A stretch of 64,000 nt of DNA from contig JACKPU010000001.1 of NCBI GenBank assembly GCA_024233285.1, positions 682,001-746,000 on the forward strand, written 5' to 3'. Each line of letters starts with the position of its first letter. The first letter of the stretch is position 1. Shown piece by piece: positions 33,874 to 42,052 of the stretch. The position numbers and the translations under genes are program-made. This DNA is from Opitutaceae bacterium (GTDB lineage Bacteria; Verrucomicrobiota; Verrucomicrobiia; Opitutales; Opitutaceae). The notes under the pieces are model-generated. The model made no database searches. It had not been told where the DNA came from and saw nothing but the letters and a program-made list of their open reading frames with translations.

Positions 33874-35202
33874 ATGGTTTCGTCTGACCCTTCCACCAAC
33901 AACACCCCTGTGCCTGCCCGCCGTTTCGAACTGCTCACCCTCGGTGATGAGCTGCTGCTCGGGCTTACCGCCAACGGTCACCTGACTTTCATCGGGGCCC
34001 AATTGGGCAAGCGCGGGGTGCAGCTGGCGCGCAACGTGACCATCACGGACGAAGCCGTGGCCATTGCCCGGCAGATCCGCGAAAGTTGGGCGCAGGCCGA
34101 TGTAATCATCACCACCGGAGGTCTCGGGCCGACCTGTGACGACCGCACGCGCGAAGTCATCGCCGAAGTGCTCGGGCAGAAACTCGTTTTTGATCCGACG
34201 ATCGAGCAGGCCATTGCGGAGCGGTTCAACCGGCTCGGCCGCAAGATGACCCCGAACAATCTCAAGCAGGCTTACCGTTTCGAAAGCGGCGAGGTGCTGC
34301 CCAACGCGAATGGCACCGCGCCGGGCCTGTGGGTTGAGCAGGACGGCAAGGTGCTCTGCATGCTGCCCGGTCCGCCGAACGAATTGCAGCCGATGTTCAC
34401 CGAACAGGTGATTCCGCGTCTGGCCGCACGCGGGTTTTTGCTCCCGCGCGAAGCCTATGTGCAGATTCGCACCTCCGGCATCGGTGAGTCCGCGCTCGAA
34501 ACGAAATTGCAACCGGTCTTCGACCGGCACGGCACGGCGCTCAATGTCGCGTTCTGCGCGCACCAAGGCCAGGTCGATTGCCGGCTGAGTTCGCCCAGCG
34601 GCCTGCTCTCCGAGGCGCAGATCGATTCGATTGCGGATGAATGCGCGGCGCTGCTGGGCGAGGATTTCATGTGCTACGGCGACGACTCGATGGCCAAGGT
34701 CTGCGCCGATCTGCTGCGCGCTCAGGAAAAGACGCTCGCAGTCGCCGAATCCGGCACGGGCGGCATGCTGTCGAGTGCGTTCACCGACATCTGCGGCGCG
34801 ACCAAGTTTTTCCAAGGCGGCGTGATTTGCAGTTCCAACGATGCGAAGATGACGCTGCTCGATTGTCCCGAGTGCCTGATTTCGCAGCACGGCGCGGTCA
34901 GTCCGGAGTGCGCGGTCGCGCTGGCGACCGGAGTGGCCGAAACGCTCGGCTCGGATTACGGGATCGCGATCACCGCGTTCTCGGGTCCCTGCAGCGGCAC
35001 GAAGGAAAATCCCATCGGCACGATTTACGTGGCGTTGCACGCGCCGCACGGCGTGTGGTCGAAGAAGCTCAGCTATCCCGGCCCGCGCAAGACCATCAAG
35101 ACCCGCACGGTCAACATCGCGCTCGACTGGCTGCGCCGCGAACTCGTGCGCACGATGGGCGGGCGCGAAATGCCCGGCCGCCGGCTGACGGCGATGCAGT
35201 GA
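33874..35202 (+). CDS. CinA-family nicotinamide-nucleotide amidohydrolase/ADP-ribose pyrophosphatase-like protein
   Basis: A 442-residue two-domain protein. The N-terminal MoCF-like domain has ELLTLGDELLLGLTANGHLTFIG, TTGGLGPTCDDRTREV and MLPGPPNELQPMF; the C-terminal CinA domain (about 285-435) has TLAVAESGTGGMLSSAFTDICG with the Ser, GGVICSSNDAK and AITAFSGPCSGTKENPIGTIYVAL. Members recycle damaged NAD-related nucleotides. Starts at ATG 33874, divergent from uvrC. The family call is firm; whether both activities are kept is not shown. Confidence 0.92.
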   Translation: MVSSDPSTNNTPVPARRFELLTLGDELLLGLTANGHLTFIGAQLGKRGVQLARNVTITDEAVAIARQIRESWAQADVIITTGGLGPTCDDRTREVIAEVLGQKLVFDPTIEQAIAERFNRLGRKMTPNNLKQAYRFESGEVLPNANGTAPGLWVEQDGKVLCMLPGPPNELQPMFTEQVIPRLAARGFLLPREAYVQIRTSGIGESALETKLQPVFDRHGTALNVAFCAHQGQVDCRLSSPSGLLSEAQIDSIADECAALLGEDFMCYGDDSMAKVCADLLRAQEKTLAVAESGTGGMLSSAFTDICGATKFFQGGVICSSNDAKMTLLDCPECLISQHGAVSPECAVALATGVAETLGSDYGIAITAFSGPCSGTKENPIGTIYVALHAPHGVWSKKLSYPGPRKTIKTRTVNIALDWLRRELVRTMGGREMPGRRLTAMQ

Positions 35203-35286
35203 ATCCGGGCTTGTCGCTGTGGGCCGCCTGGTGGGCGCACCGCCGGGCTTGCCAGCCTGCCGGTCGCGCGTTAGCTTGAGGGCACC

Positions 35287-35676
35287 ATGAAACTACCCCG
35301 TTTGCTCGTGTTGCTTGCTTTCCTCGGCTTCGTGCCGTTCGCGTCCGCAAAGGACGCCAATCCGGTCTTTGGTTATTACGAAGCGATTGTTTACGATACC
35401 GAAATGCTGCAGGGCGTGAAAGTGAACGAGTCCACGGGCGACGTGTTCATCATGTTTCAGCCGGACAAAACGGACACGCAGCTGACGCTGAAAATCTCGA
35501 TGGCCGAGGGCGCACAATACCGCAAATGGTTCACCGACGAGGAGGTGCTCGTCGCCCAGGAAAACCACGGGCGCGCGCCGAACACGTGGACGGATCGCGT
35601 GCAGACGTCGGCCAACTACATCGAGTATCACGCGAACGGTAAGATTTTCCTGCATTTGAAAAGACTGAAGGGCTGA
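35287..35676 (+). CDS. Small exported protein of unknown function
   Basis: A 129-residue protein with a clear signal peptide (KLPRLLVLLAFLGFVPFASAKD) and a mature part of about 108 residues rich in beta-strand character (YYEAIVYDTEMLQGVKVNES, VFIMFQPDKTDTQLTLKISM, NYIEYHANGKIFLHLKRLKG). No known domain is recognised. It precedes the glucosaminidase gene by 4 bp, so the two probably form an operon acting at the cell wall. Confidence 0.6.
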   Translation: MKLPRLLVLLAFLGFVPFASAKDANPVFGYYEAIVYDTEMLQGVKVNESTGDVFIMFQPDKTDTQLTLKISMAEGAQYRKWFTDEEVLVAQENHGRAPNTWTDRVQTSANYIEYHANGKIFLHLKRLKG

Positions 35677-35680
35677 TCCC

Positions 35681-36472
35681 GTGGACTTCACGGCCGCAAC
35701 CCCCGGAACCTTTGCCGGCTGGTTGCGACGCTCCGTTTGGGCGCGTCGGGTTGTCGTGGGCGCTGCGGCGATTGGCGCGGGCATGTGGATCTGGTCCGCG
35801 CTGCCACATGACGACCTGCCGGATTTTTCGCGCTATACGGACACGACTGAGAAGAAGGAGGCGTTTTTTGGTTTCCTGTTGCCGCACATTCGCGCGGTGA
35901 ACGAGGCGATTCTCCAGGATCGCCGGCGCTTGCTCGGCATCCGGGACGAACTCGCCCACGACGGCGGTGCGGGCTTCTTTGATGAACGGTGGCTGCGCGA
36001 TCTCGCCGAGGCATATGGGCTCGAACCGCCGGAGAAACTCGACGCGGCGTTAGCCGACCGCGTGTTGCTGCGCGTGGACGTGATTGCGCCGTCGCTCGTG
36101 CTGGCGCAGGCTGCCAACGAATCGGCGTGGGGCACGTCGCGCTTTGCGCGTCACGGCAACAACCTGTTCGGAATGCGCACCTACGACGGCGACGGGCTGG
36201 TGCCGCGCAAACGGGCCGCAGGTAAAAAGTTCAAGGTCGCGACCTATCCGTCGATTCGCGACTCGATCGCCGCTTACATGCAGAACTTGAACACTCATTA
36301 TCGCTACCGGCGGATGCGTCTGATCCGGGCCGATCTGCGGCGGCAGGAACGCGCGATTTCCGGTCACGCGCTGGCCAACGGCCTGCTCGCGTATTCCACC
36401 CGCGGCGCGGAATACGTTGCGATTATCCAATCAATGATTCGCACCAACGAGCTGGCGAAATACGACGAGTGA
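35681..36472 (+). CDS. Bax-like glucosaminidase-domain protein
   Basis: A 263-residue protein from GTG 35681. A membrane anchor (RRVVVGAAAIGAGMWIWSAL) near residue 30 is followed by a helical linker and the glucosaminidase domain: PSLVLAQAANESAWGTSRFARHGNNLFGMRTYDGDG, with the catalytic Glu in ANES, then VATYPSIRDSIAAYMQNLNTHYRYRRMR. These enzymes cut N-acetylglucosamine bonds in peptidoglycan. The small secreted protein lies just upstream. Family assignment is good, the physiological role (cell-wall turnover) is inferred. Confidence 0.88.
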   Translation: MDFTAATPGTFAGWLRRSVWARRVVVGAAAIGAGMWIWSALPHDDLPDFSRYTDTTEKKEAFFGFLLPHIRAVNEAILQDRRRLLGIRDELAHDGGAGFFDERWLRDLAEAYGLEPPEKLDAALADRVLLRVDVIAPSLVLAQAANESAWGTSRFARHGNNLFGMRTYDGDGLVPRKRAAGKKFKVATYPSIRDSIAAYMQNLNTHYRYRRMRLIRADLRRQERAISGHALANGLLAYSTRGAEYVAIIQSMIRTNELAKYDE

Positions 36473-36480
36473 TCTTGCAT

Positions 36481-36501
36481 GGCGGGATCAGCGATCCCGC
36501 C
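36481..36501. repeat. GGCGGG hairpin repeat between convergent genes
   Basis: GGCGGGATC, AGC, GATCCCGCC: the most perfect copy of the dispersed hairpin family in the window, filling the 36-bp gap between two convergent genes, where it can act as a bidirectional terminator. Confidence 0.85.
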
Positions 36502-36508
36502 CCACAAT

Positions 36509-38290
36509 TCACTTCTTGCCGCCGAGGAAGTTGTTCAACAGGCCGCCGGCTTTGTCCTTCAGCTTTTCCGTGGCCTTGTCTTTCAGTGCGTCGGTGCCCG
36601 CCTTGAGCGCGAGGTCGCCGAGTGATTTCGCATCGACCTTGATGCGTGGATTGTCGAGCGCGCCCGTGAGGCCGATCGGCAGGGTGAAGTTGCTGATCTT
36701 CGTGTCGCGGCCGCCGAGGCTGATAGTCGAATCGTTGATCGTGGCTTTGAGCGGCAGATCCACTTCGCCGGTGACCGGGTCGTAGGTGCCGTTGGCGGCG
36801 AGATCAATCGTGCCGCCCTTGAGTGTCGTCTTGGTGGCCTTGAGCTTTGCCATCACGCTGTCCGCTGGCACGCCGCGATAGTGAAACGCCAGGGTGTTGT
36901 CGCCGGTGGAGGCACTGAGTCCCGCGAACCGGGCTTGAAATGCGACCTTGTCGCTTGCGCTGGTGATGGCGATGGCCGGGGCACCGGCAGCCAGCGTGGG
37001 CTGGGTGGAAAGATTGTGCGCCACGAGATCGAGCACCTCGCCGGGCAGCTGGGCGACGGTCACTTTGTTGGCTTGGATTTCCGAAATCAGCAGGGTCGGT
37101 GCACCCTCGATCAGATGCGCCGCGGTCAGACTCGCGTAGCCGGTCGCCTCGGCCTGGCGGCGCAAGCGCGCTTCCAAGCTGTCGTCGGTCGGGGCGCTGG
37201 CCGTGGGGGTGCCGTTGGCTTCCTCGGCAGCGGGACCGCTGATTTTATCCAGCCACTGCTTCGCCTGCGCGAGTCGTTCGCGCCAGATCTGGGCGTTCTC
37301 GATGTAATCGCCGATGCCCTTGGCATCGGGCCATTGGATGGGTTTCGCCGGTTCGGCCGCGGAACTGACGCGCCGGCCGGGCACGCGGCGGGTTTCGCCG
37401 CTGGTCGCGGCGGTGACCACGACGCGATCTAGTTGCAGGCGCTTGCGCAGCAGATTTGCCCCGCTCACATCCGCCTCGATTTTTTCCGCGCGAAACAAAT
37501 CGGTGCCGAGCGCATTGGGATCGGCCACGGCGAGTCCATTGAGGGTCATGCGACCCGACTTCAAATCAAGCTCGGCGCTCTCCAGATCGACCGTCGCGCC
37601 GTTGGCCTGTTCAAGACCGCTGCGTAGCGCGGTCGTCACGATCTGACCGGCGAAGAATTGATAGGCGACCACGCCGAAAACCACACACACGACAACAAAC
37701 GCGACGCCGAGTGGACGGATGGGGTTGCCGGTTTTCTTGGTCAGCAACGCGGCGTAATCGGGATCCTTCATGCCGCCGCCGGCCAGCACGCAGGTCGTGA
37801 CACGAAACCATTTTTTGCCGGTCAGTTCCCGGTAGCGCGGCGAGTCCTGGTTGAGTCCGGCCATCTTGGTGCGAAAGGCCGTGATGCTGCGCGCGATCGC
37901 CAGACCCGTGGCCAAGCCGAGAAGGCCGCCGAGCACGAGCCCGCCCGTGGCCACGTAGGATTCAAAGCCGAACAGCGCGAACACCGGCGCGTTGATCAGC
38001 GCCTTGAACAAACCTTCCGTCGGGCCGTCGAGCAGGAAACGCCCGAGTTGAAACGACACCGGCAGGAGCACCAGCGAAAGCAATTTGGCCGCGAAGCCGA
38101 CGAGCCCCGCCAGCAGCAGGTTGCCGTTGATGATGACCAGCGCGAACGTGAGCGTCGCGACGAGGCCCGGGGCTTGCGAAAATCCCGGCATGAAACCGAG
38201 GGCCGCGCCCAGCACGCAGCCGGCGATGATTTGAAACGGAGTGACTTTGCCGCGCAGCAGCGCGCCGATTTTGCGAAGGAGGAAGAACAT
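36509..38290 (-). CDS. TIGR03546-like membrane protein fused to a TIGR03545/AsmA-like region
   Basis: From ATG 38290 (MFFLLRKIGALLRGKVTPFQ) it is 593 residues. Residues 1-160 have hydrophobic helices (FQIIAGCVLGAALGFMPGFSQAPGLVATLTFALVIINGNLLLAGLVGFAAKLLSLVLLPVSFQLG) as in TIGR03546. Residues from about 200 have a membrane segment then an AsmA-like pattern (QANGATVDLESAELDLKSGRMTLNGLAVADPNALGTDLFRAEKIEADVS) as in TIGR03545, ending KDKATEKLKDKAGGLLNNFLGGKK. The two families are usually separate adjacent genes; here one polypeptide. AsmA-like proteins are envelope lipid-transport factors. Function is inferred from that resemblance. Confidence 0.68.
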   Translation of the reverse strand: MFFLLRKIGALLRGKVTPFQIIAGCVLGAALGFMPGFSQAPGLVATLTFALVIINGNLLLAGLVGFAAKLLSLVLLPVSFQLGRFLLDGPTEGLFKALINAPVFALFGFESYVATGGLVLGGLLGLATGLAIARSITAFRTKMAGLNQDSPRYRELTGKKWFRVTTCVLAGGGMKDPDYAALLTKKTGNPIRPLGVAFVVVCVVFGVVAYQFFAGQIVTTALRSGLEQANGATVDLESAELDLKSGRMTLNGLAVADPNALGTDLFRAEKIEADVSGANLLRKRLQLDRVVVTAATSGETRRVPGRRVSSAAEPAKPIQWPDAKGIGDYIENAQIWRERLAQAKQWLDKISGPAAEEANGTPTASAPTDDSLEARLRRQAEATGYASLTAAHLIEGAPTLLISEIQANKVTVAQLPGEVLDLVAHNLSTQPTLAAGAPAIAITSASDKVAFQARFAGLSASTGDNTLAFHYRGVPADSVMAKLKATKTTLKGGTIDLAANGTYDPVTGEVDLPLKATINDSTISLGGRDTKISNFTLPIGLTGALDNPRIKVDAKSLGDLALKAGTDALKDKATEKLKDKAGGLLNNFLGGKK

Positions 38291-38452
38291 GGGATCGGGG
38301 AGGGGGTTGCGGTCTGCGTTGATCACATCCTTGGATTGGGCTGATGGCAAACGGTTCCGCCGTGCCGGGCATCGGCGACTTTCCGGCGCAACGGGCGTTG
38401 CAGTCTTGCCGGATGCGTTTTCGGCCCTGACGGTGGAGGGGTCGCCGGCCCC

Positions 38453-39820
38453 ATGAATCTGCTTTTCATCACTTCCGATCACCAGCGCGCCGACAGCATC
38501 GGCCTGCAGCAAGCGGGTCGCGTGGTGACGCCGCGCTTGAACGCACTGGCGGCCGCGGGTGCGCAATTCACGCGGGCCTATTCGGCGTGTCCGCTGTGTG
38601 TGCCGGCCCGCGCCGCGCTGGCGACCGGCTTGCGACCCGCTCGCACCGGCGTGCTCTGGAATGATTGGAAAGGCACGCATGCGCGCGAGGTCACGACGCT
38701 GCACGAACGCCTGGCCACCGCGGGCTACACGCTCGGGCACACCGGAATGGACCACGTGCGTTTGGGTCGGCGCCTGCGTGAACGCGCGCCGTTCGCGGTG
38801 TGGCTCGACGAAGAGGATCACGAAAAACAACTCGCTGCGCACGGCTGCGATATGAAGGCGCTGGAAATGTCCGGTCCGTTCCGCCGACCGACGGTCGAGC
38901 GGGTCGGCGACACGGTTTTGCGCAACGACTATTCGACGCCGCACGCCGCGGCGTGGCCCTTTGCCTATGAGGAGTTTCGCGACGAGTTTTTTGTCCGCCG
39001 CGCCGAAGCGGCGGTCGGTGAACTCGCCGCGGGGAAAAATCCGTTCGCGCTTTTCGTCAACCTGTGGGCGCCGCATCCGCCGTTTTATGTGCCGCCCGGG
39101 CTCATGGATTTATTTCCGCCGGAGCAGATTGATCTGCCCGCCAACACGGGAAAACGCGCCGAGGGCGAGCCGGCCAATCGACGCGCGGGCGTGGCGGCGC
39201 AACTGGCCGAGGGCGTGACGCAAACGGAGTGGCGCCGGGCGTGGTCCGCGCACCTTGCGCTCACCCATCTGGTCGATCAATTGGTCGGCCGGTTGCTGGA
39301 TGCGCTGCAGCGGCACGGCGTGGCGGACGACACGCTCATCGTGTTCACGTCTGATCATGGCGAACATCTCGGCCAGCATGCGATGTATCAAAAGATGGAA
39401 CTCTACGAACCGGCGGCGCGCGTGCCGTTGCTGATCAAGAGTCCGCGCGGCACGCCGCGGGCGCCCGTGACCACGCCGGTGTCACATCTCGATTTGGTGC
39501 CGACCGTGCTTGATCAACTCGGTCTACCGGTGCCGGCGGACCTCGACGGCCGTTCGTTGACACCGGCGTTGACCGGCGGCGAATTGGCGACGGTGCCGGT
39601 GTTCAGCCAGTTCACCGGGAACAACGGGCCGAGTGCGGCGCGACACGCCGTGATTCTCGGCGAACAGAAACTCATCCTCGACACCGACGATGAACCCGAG
39701 CTCTACGATCTCGCCCTCGATCCGCTCGAAATGCACAACCGCGCCGGCGATCCGGCCCGCGCCGAGGTCACGGCCCGCCTCGCGAAACTGCTCACCGCCC
39801 GGTTGGCGGCGGGGGTCTGA
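38453..39820 (+). CDS. Sulfatase (formylglycine-dependent)
   Basis: A 455-residue arylsulfatase-like protein. It starts MNLLFITSDHQRADSIGLQQAG, with metal-binding Asp-His; the formylglycine site is CVPAR near residue 50 (sulfatase motif C-x-P-x-R). Later TSDHGEHLGQHAMYQKMELYEPAARVPLLIKSP holds the second Asp-His and the conserved Lys. It hydrolyses sulfate esters, likely from polysaccharides. No signal peptide, which argues for a cytoplasmic or non-classically exported enzyme. It ends two bases before the convergent purC gene. The maturase needed to modify Cys is not in the window. Confidence 0.9.
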   Translation: MNLLFITSDHQRADSIGLQQAGRVVTPRLNALAAAGAQFTRAYSACPLCVPARAALATGLRPARTGVLWNDWKGTHAREVTTLHERLATAGYTLGHTGMDHVRLGRRLRERAPFAVWLDEEDHEKQLAAHGCDMKALEMSGPFRRPTVERVGDTVLRNDYSTPHAAAWPFAYEEFRDEFFVRRAEAAVGELAAGKNPFALFVNLWAPHPPFYVPPGLMDLFPPEQIDLPANTGKRAEGEPANRRAGVAAQLAEGVTQTEWRRAWSAHLALTHLVDQLVGRLLDALQRHGVADDTLIVFTSDHGEHLGQHAMYQKMELYEPAARVPLLIKSPRGTPRAPVTTPVSHLDLVPTVLDQLGLPVPADLDGRSLTPALTGGELATVPVFSQFTGNNGPSAARHAVILGEQKLILDTDDEPELYDLALDPLEMHNRAGDPARAEVTARLAKLLTARLAAGV

Positions 39821-39822
39821 AC

Positions 39823-40734
39823 TCAGCCGAGCAGGTTCTGCAGCGCGGCGAGGTATTTTTCCTGCGTGCGCTTGATCACATCGGCGGGCAGGTGTGGCGC
39901 CGGTGGTTTTTGATCCCATTTGATGGCGAGCAGGTGATCGCGCACGAACTGTTTGTCGTAGCTCGGCGGCGAACAATCAGTGCGATATTCATCGGCGGGC
40001 CAGTAGCGTGACGAATCGGGCGTGAGCACTTCGTCGATCAGGAAGAGACTGCCGTTCGCATCGGTGCCGAATTCGAATTTCGTGTCCGCCAGGATCATGC
40101 CCGCGGACTTCGCGCGGTCGTGGCCGAGTTGATACAGCGCGAGGCTCGTGGCCTTCACCTTTTCGTAGAGCTCCGCGCCGATCGCGGCGGCGCCCTGCGC
40201 GTCGTTGATCGGCGCGTCGTGTTCGCCTTTGGGCGCTTTGGTCGTGGGGGTGAAGATCGGCTCCGGGAGCCGTTGCGCCTGCTTGAGGCCGGCGGGCAGC
40301 GTGATGCCGCAGACCTCGCCGGATTCCTGATAGGATTTCCAACCACTGCCGATCAGGTAGCCGCGGGCGACACACTCGATGGTGAGGGGCTTCAGTTTGC
40401 GCACGATCATGCTGCGCAATTGCAGGTCGCGATCATGCAGCCCGCGCTTCGCGAACTCGCCGGCCTGGTCGGGCAGCAGGTGGTTTTGTATCAGGCCCTG
40501 CGTCTGCGCGAACCACCACAAACTCATCTGCGTGAGGATGATGCCCTTGCCGGGAATGCCCTCTGGCAGGATCACGTCGAAAGCCGAAAGCCGGTCGCTG
40601 GCGACGAGCAACAAGGCGTCGCCGAGGTCGAAAATCTCGCGCACCTTGCCCGAGGCGATCAGCGGAAACGGCACGGCGGAAAAGTCGGTCCGGGCTTGAG
40701 TCGGGAGGGCGGCGGCGATCTCGGCGTAGGTCAT
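39823..40734 (-). CDS. purC: SAICAR synthetase (phosphoribosylaminoimidazole-succinocarboxamide synthase)
   Basis: About 303 residues from ATG 40734 (MTYAEIAAAL); an upstream ATG at 40776 would add 14. It joins CAIR and aspartate in purine synthesis using ATP. Visible blocks: FPLIASGKVREIFDLGDALLLVASDRLSAFDVILPEGIPGKGIILTQMS at the N-terminus (ATP-grasp-like), VARGYLIGSGWKSYQESGEVCG, AGMILADTKFEFG and FLIDEVLTPDSSRYW. Length matches the larger bacterial or yeast-like form. It is followed on the left by the convergent sulfatase gene. Confident. Confidence 0.96.
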   Translation of the reverse strand: MTYAEIAAALPTQARTDFSAVPFPLIASGKVREIFDLGDALLLVASDRLSAFDVILPEGIPGKGIILTQMSLWWFAQTQGLIQNHLLPDQAGEFAKRGLHDRDLQLRSMIVRKLKPLTIECVARGYLIGSGWKSYQESGEVCGITLPAGLKQAQRLPEPIFTPTTKAPKGEHDAPINDAQGAAAIGAELYEKVKATSLALYQLGHDRAKSAGMILADTKFEFGTDANGSLFLIDEVLTPDSSRYWPADEYRTDCSPPSYDKQFVRDHLLAIKWDQKPPAPHLPADVIKRTQEKYLAALQNLLG

Positions 40735-40852
40735 GGTTTTGATTTGGACGCAATCCGGCCGCGGCGCGAAGCTCAATTTCCCCGAAAAATCGTCCGAAAA
40801 ATTCCCTTGCGCAACCCGGCCCAGTGCCTACGTTTCGCCCTCTTTCGGTTTC

Positions 40853-40930
40853 GTCCCTATCGTCTAGCCCGGCCTAGGACACCACCCTTTCACGGTGAGA
40901 ACCGGGGTTCGAATCCCCGTGGGGACGCCA
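40853..40930 (+). tRNA. tRNA-Glu (anticodon TTC)
   Basis: The acceptor arm pairs GTCCCTA with TGGGGAC (one G-U pair), the D-arm is GTCTA...TAGGAC with a slightly long D-loop, the anticodon loop is CTTTCAC with TTC giving Glu, and the T-arm is CGGGGTTCGAATCCCCG. Discriminator G and an encoded CCA follow. A strong terminator begins 5 bp later. The 3' end is duplicated at 41144-41166. Confidence 0.95.
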
Positions 40931-40944
40931 AAATTAACCCGCCT
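40922..40944. repeat. 23-bp direct repeat, copy at the tRNA-Glu 3' end (att-like)
   Basis: The 23-nt sequence starting GGGACGCCAAAATTAACC covers the last nucleotides of the tRNA and part of its terminator. An exact copy is at 41144-41166, 222 bp downstream. Duplication of a tRNA 3' end is what integrase-mediated insertion, or a decayed tandem tRNA, would leave. Confidence 0.75.
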
Positions 40945-40960
40945 TCAAGGCGGGTTTTTT
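40936..40960 (+). terminator. Intrinsic terminator of tRNA-Glu
   Basis: Stem AACCCGCC/GGCGGGTT with loop TTCAA, followed by six T. A classic intrinsic terminator 5 bp after the CCA. Confidence 0.9.
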
Positions 40961-41143
40961 CGTGTTTACACCCGAGGGTGAGAACCCCGGCTAGTCCGCC
41001 GTAGTCGCTGACGAAGGCGGAAGGGGTTTGACGGAAGGAGAGTGGCGACTGGAGATGGGCACGCCGCAGGCGTGGGGCGCAGCCCTGAGCAGAGCGAACC
41101 AATCCCCGCTTGTCCGTCCGTAGCCGAATGGCGAAGGAGGATC
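40961..41143. other. Non-coding stretch between the two tRNA-end repeats
   Basis: No convincing gene. It contains two similar imperfect hairpin motifs, TCCGCCGTAG...GAAGGCGGA (40995-41021) and TCCGTCCGTAG...GAAGGAGGA (41113-41141). It may be the remnant of an excised element or decayed tRNA-array spacer. Confidence 0.5.
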
Positions 41144-41166
41144 GGGACGCCAAAATTAACCCGCCT
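41144..41166. repeat. 23-bp direct repeat, second copy
   Basis: Exact copy of 40922-40944, but preceded by GGAGGATC instead of the tRNA T-arm, so it is not itself a tRNA. It runs straight into a second terminator. Confidence 0.75.
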
Positions 41167-41183
41167 GCAAAGGCGTTTTTTTT
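41162..41183 (+). terminator. Second terminator after the tRNA-end repeat
   Basis: Stem CGCCT/AGGCG with a GCAA tetraloop and eight T residues. Confidence 0.75.
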
Positions 41184-41245
41184 GTTCGTGCCAGGTGCTT
41201 TGAAAGGGGAAAGGGATGCCAGTGGGTTTGTTCCTGCCAGCCTGC

Positions 41246-41782
41246 TCACTTCGCCGGCTTCGCGGCGTGGCTGAACAGCAGGCTGGCGCCGGCGAACATC
41301 AGCACGAAGACCGCGTTCAGGAGAAACACCGGTGCGACGCCGGGGCTGAAATCGTTGGCATCCACAAACCACGCGATGATCGGCACGAAGAAGGTGACGA
41401 TTGCGGCCGCGAAGGCCGCGCGCGCCATGCCGCGTGGTTGAAACCGTGCCACGCCGGTGCCGATCAATCCGGCGAGAATCGCGCCGAGGTAGAGCGCGTT
41501 GGCAGGATTGTCATCGCCGATGACCGCGACCGCGAGGCTCACCCACACGAGCAGAAACCCCGTGCCGACGCCCAGACCTGCGCCGAGCCGGTAGGCGAGC
41601 GTGGCGGACGGTCGCGTGACCAGCAGCCGCCAGATGAAAGTCGTGACTGCGATCAGCAGTCCCATGATCAGGAAGTCGGAGCCCGACCAGTTACAGCCTT
41701 CGACCGTGAAGTTGCCGATGAAGGGAATCGTCAGCAGGATCAGTGGCGTCAGCGCCACGATGAGGTAGTCTTTGCGTTTCAT
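41246..41782 (-). CDS. Small polytopic membrane protein of unknown function
   Basis: A 178-residue protein with five hydrophobic segments (YLIVALTPLILLTIPFIGNF, DFLIMGLLIAVTTFIWRLLV, LGVGTGFLLVWVSLAVAVI, ALYLGAILAGLIGTGVARF, AAFAAAIVTFFVPIIAWFV) plus a last helix near the C-terminus. No known family is recognised with certainty; the pattern is common among small bacterial inner-membrane proteins. It is monocistronic, between the tRNA region and the BON gene. Confidence 0.7.
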   Translation of the reverse strand: MKRKDYLIVALTPLILLTIPFIGNFTVEGCNWSGSDFLIMGLLIAVTTFIWRLLVTRPSATLAYRLGAGLGVGTGFLLVWVSLAVAVIGDDNPANALYLGAILAGLIGTGVARFQPRGMARAAFAAAIVTFFVPIIAWFVDANDFSPGVAPVFLLNAVFVLMFAGASLLFSHAAKPAK

Positions 41783-42052
41783 GCGTCGCTACAATGCATC
41801 ACGTCTGTGAAACGATGATGAAGCCATCATGAAATGTCCGTGAAAACGGGGTCGTATTTTTTTACCGCGGATGGCGCGGGTGGCCACGGATTGGACTCAC
41901 GCGGAGGCGCAGGGTTGAAGCGCAGTGCGGTCCCAGGGCGGTAGCGATCCGGCTGCAAATTTGAAAAAAAGCGCGTCTCGACTAAGGTTAAACCCACGCC
42001 GGGCGGATGAACCGGCCGGTGGTAACCCTACAAGAGAAAGGAATGAGGTATT
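41783..42052 (+). promoter_or_regulatory. 270-bp divergent gap with the BON-gene promoter and a strong RBS
   Basis: No gene is seen. It must hold the promoters of the leftward membrane protein and the rightward BON gene. A good ribosome-binding stretch GAAAGGAATGAGG ends about 6 bp before the BON ATG. AT-rich tract AAATTTGAAAAAAAG at about 41958-41972 may be part of a promoter. Confidence 0.4.

Noticed and set aside
38291..39076. Upstream extension of the TIGR03546-like gene to 855 codons
   Set aside because: The added 260 residues are basic and antisense to the sulfatase; the family starts at MFFLLRKI (38290).
40995..41141. CRISPR-like array between the tRNA-end repeats
   Set aside because: Only two imperfect related hairpins with unequal spacing; no spacers and no Cas gene.
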